Assembly: GCA_019096065.1 (NCBI GenBank)
Contig: JAGUCH010000008.1
Coordinates: 5,337,001 to 5,401,000 of the forward strand
Length of the DNA stretch: 64,000 bases
Direction of reading: 5' to 3'
DNA from: Paracyclopina nana
Lineage: Eukaryota; Arthropoda; Copepoda; Cyclopoida; Cyclopettidae
The notes under the pieces were generated by a model. It saw only the letters and a list, made by a program, of their open reading frames with translations, was not told where the DNA came from and ran no database searches. Numbering within the stretch: position 1 is the stretch's first letter; each line of letters begins with the position of its first letter. This document shows, piece after piece, positions 36,601-48,600 of the stretch. The position numbers and the translations under genes were made by a program.

Positions 36601-39600
36601 TTTTCTGCAACATTTGCTGAGAGTAATTCAAGGAGTCAACTTTTCAGCATGGGCCCTTCCATATTTGGTTAATGGCAACCATTTCTCAAAAACTTGTTTA
36701 GAGACAAACTACCATGATGCTTAGAACAACAGGGTGTTTCTGAAATGGATCATTATCAGTGAAGATTATATAGATTATGAAATTAGTTTAAATAGTAATC
36801 AAATTCTCTTGTCAATTTATTTGAAAATTATCTGCATACTTTTTAGAAATATTTTTTAGTTTGATCTATTTATCTGGTCAAAACATATGCTTTTTATGTG
36901 TTCACTTATTATTGATCAATTGCACGCATTTCAGGCATAATTCAGTATTGTAGATGTCACTCCAATTTAAGAAAGAATAAAAAAGTTACAGGTGAATAAC
37001 ATTTAATGAATGCTTGGCAAATGTATTCTAAGCTTTAAGCTTTAGTCTTGAGTGGAGGATACCTGAATTTTAAAGTGAAACATACTATATTTCACAAGCC
37101 CCTGTCACAGACCATTTCTGAAAGCAGTAGCTCTATGAAATATTGGTCATATGCTATTCTGAGACACTCTGTATGCAAAATCCTATGACATTTTTCACTC
37201 TCTTTTTTGGAGGACCTTGCAAATTTGTTGACTTTACAAGCCATTTTTAACCTGGTAGTTTAAGTAGCTTGTGTGTTTGGTGTCTTTTGACATTCCACAT
37301 TTTCTTGCAAGTTTGGTATAACTAGTTTGCATAGAAAGTGGTCTGAACATTTGTCTTACAATCTTCCTCCCACCTTTTATGGCTTGATGAAAGTTGACCT
37401 TGTCCTTCCACAATGAATAAAGTAGATTTGCAAATACTTGGATAAACTCAAATTGGATAGATATGTAGCACTCCAAATCTGGCACCATGACAAGTTTCCT
37501 TATTTTGTGATAGGAAAAGGTCACTCTGGTAGCTCTGTGGCATTTCTCACTTGTTCACATTCTTGTTTTTTCTATTGTGCAAACATTGTCTGAAAGGAGA
37601 AGAAAAGGGAACCACTTTAAAATATGTTGATAGTATGTAAATTTGTTGCATTTTTTAATACCCAAGAGTTTGCCTAAAAATATACTACATCCGAGGAGAA
37701 AACAAAACATAATTCAAAAGCAGTGCCAGGTCTGCATTTTTTTGCACTTATGCTTGACACAATTCCACAGCAGGAAAAATGCCATCTTGGCCACTAAAAA
37801 GCACACTGGGCTGTAAAGGGACATGAAAAAAAGGGGCACATTTCAAAAGCATGCCATTTTGCCGCCATTTTATCCACATGTGGAGGAAAACTGCTGTTGC
37901 CAGAGATGTGCAATTTTTTCTGTTCTTTTTGCAGATCTCTCAAAGGATTTTAAAGCTGAGCCTTCAGATTTGGAAGGAGATGAAGGTTTCACCCTAATTT
38001 TGCCTTGTGGAGCTCCAAGTGGATATCCTGCCCCAATGGTAACTTGGAAGAGAGATAATGAATATGTCAATTTGGACCAAAGAATCCATATTGATGGCAA
38101 TACTGGAAATCTCAAGATAAAGAGCCTCTTTAAGGAAGATGAGGGAACTTACCAGTGCATTGTATCAAACATAGCTGGCTCTAGAGAATCTACAACTGCC
38201 AAACTTCACGTCAGACGTAAGCAATGTCATCCATTCAATTAATATTAACTAAGAAAACAAAAACAAGTGTGCAAATTAATGAAATTTTTCAAACTAAGAA
38301 TTTGAAAGTCTTCATTGCCATTTTTCTTGTTGGTTTTCTGTCCCGAGTTATTTTAGCTGCTTTCGATAATGCAAGGAAATGTGAACTGCGAGGTGGAATT
38401 GAATTGACAAAAAAAGTTGGCCTACATGTAAGGTGTAAAAGTTTTCGGAATTTGCCTTGACATGGCTTGCAAGTTTATATATAACGTGATTCTTTTCTCT
38501 GAGTTTGGCTGCAGAAGAATCTATTAAGAGTAAAGGAACTATTTTTTGTGTGTGACTGGCCTACTTTTTTGCTGGTTGAGGATCTTTAGAATACAGTAAT
38601 TAACGTTTTTTGGGTATCTATCGATTTTTCAAGGACTCTGCTTCACGGCAAATTGAAACTCATACCTTTTTTACTTGACTGCAAATATTTGGGATTGGGG
38701 GGAAAAAGAAAAATGTTTTGACCAACTATTACTACAAGTGTGTGCGGCTATGTTTCGGTCACAATTATGAGTCACGTTTTGGCCATACTTTATGCTATGC
38801 CCTCAGTGAGGCCCAAAAACATAATTATCACAGGGTTCTACTTCCAGCCACTAAATTGGAAAATTCCTTGATACAAACTTAAAGTTGTCTGACCCTGTGA
38901 GCTCAGTATGAGAGGAGGACTTGTAATAAGATCCAAGTGTAATAAATTGAGAAAATCAGATAGCAATCTGGAAATATGCAGAGAAAACAACTCTGCCATT
39001 TTACAGCTATACTACTATGTTTGCATCATGCAGCATTCAAATTGGCCTTGGGCTCCAATTTTCTCTGTTTTGGCACCCAATCAAAGTGAATTTTGCAAAA
39101 ATTGGCATTTGGCAACACTGGATGATTTGCATGCCCAAAGCAGCTTTATATGTGGGCGCATTTCTTTTTTCCACAGCATAGGCCCACCAAACAACTTTTT
39201 GCATGTAAATCACTTTTTGCTCCAATACATCAAGTTCACCATTTCTACTTTTTTGCTAATTACCATACCTATTGAGAAGGATTATTGAAAGAAGGTCGTG
39301 TAAGTAGGAAGAAGGTATATATACCTTGGTAAAGCATAGAGAGTGAGGCGAAAAAAAGTGATGACTTGTCAATTTTTCCGAATTGAAATGTGCTGACACT
39401 AGATAAAAGTTGATTTTGTAGGATAGACCACAAAAGTCATTTAGAAACAATGTGATTTGTCAACATTATATTTTAACATTATATTTTTAACCAGTTTTTC
39501 GTCAAAATCATTGATGTGCAAAACTTGCGAAAGACTAAGCTATGGCTTAGTCTTTCGCAAGTTTTGCATAGTCACGCTATTTAAATAGCTCATAGCATTA

Positions 39601-42600
39601 AGTGTATTTAAATAGCCTCTGGATGTATTTAAATAGCTGGTATTTAAATACGTTTTATGTTATGAGCTATTTAAATAGCGTGACTATGCAAAACTTGCGA
39701 AAGACTAAGCCATAATACTCTTTAGCTTTTTTTAAAGAAATCTGTGTATGAATACTTATGAATACAGAGATTGACGAAAAAATTCCAATTCAGCTTCTCA
39801 GCCTCGCTCAGTGTCGTACGTATAAAGAATGTCTTTTGGGGCTGCTAGATGTCGCTGTTTCTGGTTAAAAGTTGGAAAAAGTTGAGTGGTTTGGGACATT
39901 TTACGAGAGCACTCTGAAGCATAGTTGCGAAACTAGTGTGGCTCTTCATCCATTTCACATGCCACAGAAAAGATTGTCCTTGCTGTCCAAAGTGGCCTCA
40001 TTGTTTGTTTATGTTTGTCTCCTCTAAAACTGACCAAATGGAAAGAAGGATCTTGAAATGCCTGCCATAAAAGATTTTTCCTTGCTGCCAATAAAATGAA
40101 TCTGGGAGCTGAGTAGCAGAAGTTTTGCGGATTTTTAAAAGAAAGAGTCGCAGCTTTGTAAAGCCATATCTTAGGGAAAAATTGGCAAAATGCTTCCATA
40201 TTTTCGAGCCCTCAATTTGGGGCTTTATGGCCTTTTCGACCATTTATGACACTTTGCTACCATGCATACAAGTCGTCGATGCAATTTTCAGTCCCCATTC
40301 TGGAGATAAAATAGTTCCTAGTCACACTGAGCCTTCAGTCCTTGAAAATATATTTGTTGAAAAAAATAACTTAGCTGTTTAAGATCTACTCCTTTCATTA
40401 TTAGGTGGATCCCACAACATAGCCAGCTAAGCTTAAGCAAAAGCAAGGCAACTTAGATTGCATATTTCTCAGCAACTTCTCATCTGATTCGAACCAAAAT
40501 TGGTAGGATTCATCAGAGTAACCTTATAATTGTTGTTGTCAAATTTAGTGCAAATCTGAGGCTGCTAAGTGGTACCCAATTTCCCTTTGCTTAGCCCAGC
40601 TTTTCTTTGCTTAAAACCAATCTTTTGAATGTGACCTCGGATTTGGACTGAATTAGGCATGAACAATTATAAGGCAACTCTAATGAATCCTACCAATTTT
40701 GGTTCGAATCAGTTGAGAAGTTGCTGAGAAATTCGCAATCAAAGTTACTTTGCTTTTGCTTAAGCTTCGCTGCCTAATGTTGTGGGATCCACCTATTGAT
40801 ATTCCTGTCAGCTGATTGCTAGCATTCATTACTCTGTCGGGTGATTTAAAAGTACACACATTCCTGTGTATTAACGCAGACAATTAGCTTATTGTTTCTA
40901 TGTTATCAGCTGATTGTTTACATGTTGTCAGCTGATTGTTTACATGTTGTCAGCTGACTATTTACATGTTGTAAGCATATTGTTTACTTGTTAATTACTT
41001 AGCTGATTTTTTAGATGCTCGTCAGCAGATTATTTATTGGCTTGTCAGCTGATTCCTTACATTTGTCGTTTATTAAAGCTTCCTTTCACGAGCGCAGCTT
41101 TTTTAGTTGTGGATTTACCCCTTAGTGAAGACATCAAGCTGTGTGGAAGTTAGAGCAAAATTGTCGCATTCATAAACATGCTTTGTTGGGGATTGAGAGC
41201 TAGGGGAGAATTTACGATTGAGGTCAGATTTTTTTCATTACTCAATGCAAATTTCCTGATTTTTTACTGCTTGGCTGGAAGGGGTTGAGTGTGTCCCCTT
41301 GTGCAGTATAATAGGCCCAATTTGCAGACTTTTCAAGTCTTAATTGGATTATTGAGTTTTAGAATGTGATTAATCATCAGATTCTATTTCTTTCACCCTT
41401 TCTAATTTCACAGTGTGGATAAATGTTTCATGTTTTAAGTTCCAAAAAGTTGGATTGCGCAGTTTTTTCTGCTCTGCTCTTGTATTTCATGCTGCTCACT
41501 TGAGATTTGGTGTAGTATTTGCGGTATTCTATAGTACACATGAAGTTAATAGAGGCAAAACTCGAGGAAACTTTTTTCCCATGTCAGTTGCTAGTATGGC
41601 TTTTTTAGTACTACTCTCTCTATATAGCTTTATAAGCAAACTGCAAAGAAAATTACCCAAAAAAGCCTGCTGATGTCAACTGCTGAAGAAGTATATTTCT
41701 GGTTATTTTTTGTTGTATCAGAGAATTTACATGTGTGCATGCAGGCTGGTGCATAAAATTGCAGTAAATTACACCATACACAGCTATATAAGGCTTCAGT
41801 GGGTCTTAAGTGATTCCTAATTGATTATGGCCTTTTTATGGGCTTTCTGATCACTACCACACCAGACCATGGGGATAAGGTTGAATGTACTACCTAACCG
41901 CAAATCCACCTAAACGCAATCAACTTTTACGCAAATCTGCTTTTACGCAATCCACCTAAAAGCAGTCCACTTAAACGCAGTCAACGCATAGTTATTAAAC
42001 ATTCCAAGGTTTTAATATGAGTACATACAGAGTATGAGTATGCAGAGAAATCTTTAATTGCTCAAACCTAGATACTTGTACTGAGTAGGTAGAAAACATA
42101 GCTGGCTTTATCAGATGAGCTCATATTTGGTTAGTTATAACCAATTGAAAGAGTTTGTTGCCTAAAAACTAGTCTGCAAGACTCTCAAATGCTCAGCACC
42201 AGAAATATTCAAGCTCAAACTCTATTTGACTGAGCAATAAACTTACACACAAAAAAAAACCAATTTCTTATGAAGTCAAATAACTTTGATATCTCAATTT
42301 TATTAATTTTAATTTTAAAATATCGCTTATTTGTTTTGTTCACAAATATTGTGAAATAATTATGTCTGTGTATTGCTGTTGACTGCGCTTAGGCGGACTG
42401 TGTTTAGATGGACTGCGCTTAGGCGGACTGCGTTTAGATGGACTGCGTTTAGGTGGACTGCGTTTAGGTGGATTTGCGGTATGGCAGATATACCATAAGG
42501 TTTTTTCCCTCTCCCTTGCAGCTGTTTTGTGTAAAGGGAAGTGGCATCTTTAACCCTGCTTGATATTGAGTCAAGTCTTGATCCAGTAGGTGATCCCTTG

Positions 42601-45600
42601 GGATTACATCTATCTCTAGGCCATAAAGTTGGTACCACTATATATAGCAGCTGTAGTGTCCACCCCCAAAATGTGGGCCATGAAGGAAGTCAACCTCGAA
42701 GCAGAACGACCCAAATAAATATTTCATTTCATGCTGACATCCTCAGAGAGAAAAGAATTCAAGGTGTACTATGCTGCAACTATGGCGGCCTTTGTGTTGA
42801 ACACTGCTACACTGAATGGACTTCAGAAACAAATTCAAAATATACCATTTTGAATTCGCTATGATTGACTTGACATTGTGACATATGTTGGAAATCATCA
42901 TTTTTTGTGTCAAAGATTTCGGTTTTGAGCGCAAAAAAGTTGCAGCCTGAATTTTAATGTGGATTTTTATCCATATAGCATTATCCCCTGAAATAATCTG
43001 AATTACTTTGTCATACTTTAAAAAAGAAGGCCTTTCATTTCATTAATGCGATTAGCATTTTAATGAATTGGAACAGTGTAAGGCTTCGCCTAAAGCCTTA
43101 TCATTAATAGTTGATCAGTACCGATGAACCGACCTCAAAGTCCATTAGAAACTTTTTAGCCCGCACTGGAGCTCCTATATATCCGCGCCTTTCACCTCTA
43201 CTTGAAATAAAAAGGCTTCGTTTTGTTTGCAGGGCCACCTTTTTTCACGAAGGAGCCAGAAAATGCCACAGTCAAAGCTGGTGAAGATGTGTTCCTTCCA
43301 TGCTCTGCCAATGGCGATCCTCCTCCCAAAACAAGATGGCGGCGGCTGGGTCCGGGTCTGCCGCCAGAGGGCGTCACTCTCGACCTTCCCAACTTCAAAG
43401 TTGTCCCAGGCGAAGGCCTTTACTTGAACCACGTCCTGCCCAACCAAGATGGCCTCTATGAGTGCCAAGCAATCTCGGTGGTTGGCAGCAGCAGCATCAT
43501 GGTCAAATTAAGTGTTTTGGAAGCCCCAGTGATTACAAGAAGGCCAGTGAAGGAAGTGGTGGTTCCGCTAGATGGCGCCACTGTACTCGAGTGTAATGCC
43601 ACAGGAAACCCCAAGCCAGTCCTTTTGTGGATGAGAGAAAGGGATCGTACTGTCCTCTTGCCTGGGGACAGAACTGACACTGGCCTCGAGGTGAAGGCTG
43701 ATGGAGCCTTGGCCTTGACCAACATCAGGGCCACGTCCACTTATGTTTGCCTGGTGGCCAATGTGGTGGGCTCAGGTGTAGCCAGGTCCACTGTCAGCCT
43801 TGGCACCAGGATGGGGGACATCCTCGTGGAAGGTGGAGCCAATCCACCCCAGGTGGAGATCCAGCAGGTGCAAGGCTCCTCCTCGACCTCCATCAAAGTG
43901 TCATGGAGGCTGCTGCTGGCCTCTGCCGAGGCCAGCGTGGATGGATTCTACATTATGTACCGATCCTGTGTGGGAGAGCCTCCAGGATTTACCTCAATCA
44001 CTGTTTTGCATGCAGCTGCCACTTCCTATGTCATTAATAGGCTTGAGCCATTCACCCCTTACGAGTTTATGGTGATTCCATTCAGTCGAGGCCTCTCTGG
44101 ACAGCCTTCGGCCTTGCACAAGGCCAAAACCCTTGAGGCAAGGCCACTCTTGGCACCCACAGACCTCAAATGGCACCAGGTAATTTAATTCCATATCGGT
44201 TTCCCATACTTGACAAATAAGCTAAATCTGCTATTGAAAATTGCCAATAACAGCAATGTGAACTACGCATGGCACTGCGGCCACCAGAGGGCGTTTCGAC
44301 TTTATTCCTTGAGTTATTGTGGGAAAAAGCAAGATTTTTGAGGAGAGAAAATTGGAAAGCCATTTATCACGTTTCCTCCATATATGTTTGCCATATACTA
44401 AGACATAATTCAAGCTGAGCATTTTTTTCGCCTTGGTGAAATGTGCTGTGTCATTGTTGCGTTTGCAAGCTTAATCATTCCAATTCTAGGTGAATACTTC
44501 CACTGTGGACGTGACATGGAAACCGGTTCCATTGGAGGGCTTTCGTGGATTGCCCTTGGGATATCAGGTAAGCCCACTTTCTGACAATACCACTACTTGT
44601 GATGCAAAAAGAGCCAAAAATGCGTACACCTCTCCGCATAGAAGAATGAAATAATCCTGTTAACGCACTAACAAAAGAGGAAAGCAATGTACTTGGACTC
44701 AAAAAATTGGCCTTGGCCACTGTGTTGACAGTGGCCTTTTTTCGATGTCAAGCCCAACAATGGGGGATCTTACTTTCACCACCCCTGACTTTCCAATGAA
44801 AAATTCCACTCCTGCTGACTTTTTTTGCAGCGGTGCGCCATTTCTCAAGTGCCTTGCCCACCAATTTTTTATTGATTCCACATTTTATCCAACTCTGCAT
44901 TTAATTAAGTTGGTCTTACGCAGAGCTCCCAGATGTCCCCTTTTAAAAGTGACAAATGCCAGAAATAGTTTTTTATGTCGATTCTCTTTTATTTTTACAT
45001 TGGGCTTTCTCTTTTTTCAGTTGTCTCTATTTAAAAAGCAACAGTTTGATCTTCTTTATGCAAATGAAGGTTGAACTTGACAAACGTGCTGCCTTAATGT
45101 GTGCCTTTTTTGCATTTTTTCATCTCGAAAGTTTCGGCTACCAAGTGCTATAGCTGATGTTGCCATTTGTGAGCTGCTCCAAGAAAATTAACATTTCTGG
45201 TCATTTGTTCCCTATGTGCCAGCTACAAAGGCGTACTGCTGCTGTCCAATAAAAGCTGAAAATGTCGCGAAAACGTCTGCAAAACGCATCAACATTTCAA
45301 AATGGCAAACAACTTAGTGAGCCTAAGAAACAGCAACAAAAGTCCCAATATTCCAGAGCTAGGCTCATAAGTGTCAAGAATAGATTTTTTAAATTCATTT
45401 CAGTTTCCAAGTTGAGCTGTTTTTGAGCTTGATTTCCCAAAAAACATGACCCGTACCGAAAATAGACTGATGATGCTAATAATAGTCTTGAAAACCACGT
45501 GATTTGTTTTCTTGCTGAGGCTTTCAGACCACGTGGTCAATTTCCGTTAAAATGACAACCAGAGTGCACATTTGTTACAAAGCACACAAAAGTGGCCAAC

Positions 45601-48600
45601 AATATCTGGGTGTATGTAAAAAAGGGCCTCTCCAGCTTTATGAAGTAATTAATGGAGTGCATTAAAAACTTGCATGCACTCTAACTCTGTAATAAATCAC
45701 AATTTCAAAGTTTACCACCTTAGAACACAGGCAAACTTGAAAGAGTAGCAATGTTCATCATAAAAAGTGATTAAAGTGTGTGTCTCATCAATCTTGCCTC
45801 ATTTTCTCTCCTCAAAAGTGGCTTTCTCTAATTGGGAATTCCACGGTTTGCCAAAAGGTCCCAATTTCTTTGCCCACAGCAATGATTATTTACAAAATTC
45901 CCTGGTTTCAATTTTTTAGCAAAATGGCTAAAAAGGGATTCTAAGGTTTGTTTTGATGTCTGGCAATTATGGAAGGGACCAGGGCCATCCACTATGACAA
46001 TTCTAGACGGAAGTATGCAAGTTAATTCACTAAACTTATTTTAGTTCTTTCGTCATTTGTGCGGTGGCGCTTATGCTGCTTGCTTCAATGAAAAAGCGGG
46101 AAATTCAAATTTAGATTTTAGCGCCAATTTTTTAGTGCTCGAGTGGGAGGAGCCTGTTAATCAGCTTTACCAGACATGGAATTTTTTCTTCGAGAATTGC
46201 GCAAATATGGCGTTTTCTATCATCTGACAGCTTTTTGGTGAAACTCACGATTCACAGAACTCTACTTTTTTCGTCAGAAGCCCTTCCATAGCATAGTCAG
46301 ATGAAGTGTAGAAGTACAGCTGAGATAAGGGGTCACCTTACATTATAGATCATCTTGGAAGGGACATTAATTAATGGGACACATGTGGGGAAGCTGTTCC
46401 GTGTCTTGACGTGTCAGCAAAAAAGAGAACGTAAGAGTCTTTCCGGATGGAAACAATGAAGATTAATCTGTGGTCTCCTTTTTAAAAGAAAGAAGGGCTT
46501 TTTCATATCCCAGCTTCAGCTGCTATCCAGTATTTTGTGTGAGGTAAACAATAATTTTGAAACCTTTTGCACTTCCTGTTTCAAAGAATATTCTCAAAAA
46601 AGTGAAGCAAGGATTGCGAGTACATATACTTCTACATTTCAAGTGAGCAAAAGTTGGGGCAATTTTGCAAGTTCTGCTGCCCCATAAAGGGGATTTTCTG
46701 AAGCACTTCTTTCCTTATTAAAGCTCTTATTGCGAGCCCTTCTTCCTTCGCTTATGAGATGATGATGCTAATGATGTGTCAGGAATGAGGGAAACTGTCC
46801 CTGAGATCAATGTAGCATGTAACCCATATTGGCCTCTGCATAGCAGTATCAAAAGGATTAAAAAAGAATTGGGCCACTTCAGGAATGGGGGGGAAAATCT
46901 CCACTAAAATCCACTCATCAAGGCTCTTGAATTTTGAATTTTCACGGGCCTGGCAAAAGTTAATTTGGTATTTTATCGTGGCTTGGATTTATGAGCCGGC
47001 GCGGGTAGGTCATCAAAGCGTGACCAGTGTGCCCGCCTCAAATGTAAACAAATCGTAAAAAACTATTTTCATTCCTTTACAGATTCTCATTCTGCAAGCT
47101 GGTGGAAGAATGGCATTAAACAGAAGTTTGCCGTTTGAGGACAACTCGCCCCACCTTTTAATGTCAAACCTTGAGCCCAAACATTCATACTACATCCAAG
47201 TTGCAGCCTTTAATTCAAGGGGCACTGGGCCCTTCAGTGACACATTAGAAGTTCGGCCTGAGCCTTCTTTGGCACACTTGGGGAGCCCAGCTGGAATATC
47301 AGATTCTGAAAACAGTATTGGGGGCGTGGCCTGGATCACACCCCTCGTCATTGGTTTTGTGGTGGCCATAGCTCTCATTGCCACTGCGGCCTTGGTCTAC
47401 GTTAGAAAAGCTTCAACTCCTAAAATCACTCTCACTCCCATTCTCTTCAACAGTGGGGGGCGTGGCCGGCATGAAGCCAGAAAGTCAACAACCACACCCA
47501 CTTTTAGAGAGTTCCAACTAGTGAGCAGCCACGCCCACACACATCACGCCCCTGCGAGAAAATCAAGGACTGTGAGCATATGGGGCCTGTCCTCGACCCT
47601 AAATAGAATTTGGAAAGGAGGGGGGCGTGGTTCGAGCAATAAAAGTGGGCGTGGCAATCGAAGAAGACAATCTGTGCATGTGAGCCATGGATTGACGAGC
47701 GAGGAGTCAGAGTCAGATTATGCTTACATAGATAGATCTACCCACAGTATTACTGGGTATTTGAATAATGGGCGTGGCCATAGGAATAGCCACGCCCTCC
47801 ATAGTACGTTGTCTACTTGTGCCGACTCCTTGAGTCCTTATGCAACTACACATGTGTTACATCACCACCATCACCATCATCACCAGCTCAAAAGACAAAA
47901 AAGGCATCAGGTAAGCTGATTGTTTACTCATTTGGCTCCACGTAGTCTGGCAGCCCTTATTTATGGTGCCATAGTGTCTAGACTGAAAGAAAGATGTTTT
48001 ATCGATTTTTTGTTGCTAGAAAGATCGAACTTGTTGATTACAAGCTTGGTATTGATCAAAATTGATGTGCCCTTTCACTTTGGAGGTAGATTTATATCTG
48101 ATGTTTTTGCTGACAGCAAAATAAATTCAGACCCTTAAACCTTGATGAAAAAACTAGGGTGGTCCAATCTGGACAATTATTATTATTTGCTATGGGTTAT
48201 AATTAACATTCCTAATGAGGGGTAATTAGATCATTTTCTCTGTCAGCAGAGCATCTGGTGTCATTGAGAGCCGCTACAGCAAACCGGATTTTTTTTCTTC
48301 GTCGTCCTATTAACAACCAAAATGTAGATAAAGATCTGAAATGCCACAGATCTCTACTCTTGAGGTCAAGTGTCTTTCTGGCGATGACAGTTCGAGGCAA
48401 ACATTGCCAATTTGCGGGTAAAGTTGCTAAAATTGCTGTGGCTCAGTTTTTGATACTGTCTCGCTTTTATTTTTATTTAATTCACTCTACTTGAACCCCA
48501 CAGACCAAAACCTGCTTTTTATATCTCGTTAACAGCTCTCATTCAATGGGTTTTGTCTAAAATGGGCTTCTTTATGGGCAAAAAACCAAATTGGAGCTAG

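Larger units (their letters stand above)
38217..43232 (+). other. robo intron 4 (5.0 kb), a cluster of inverted-repeat elements
   Basis: Between Ig2 and Ig3. Within 3 kb it contains the nested palindrome at 39518-39714, the TA-flanked element at 40404-40793, the 22-bp array at 40885-41060 and the element at 41897-42480. No alternative robo exon is evident. Confidence 0.8.

Noticed and set aside
41897-42480. Minus-strand repetitive peptide (HLNAV repeats) as a protein
   Set aside because: It is the translation of subterminal DNA repeats in a mobile element.
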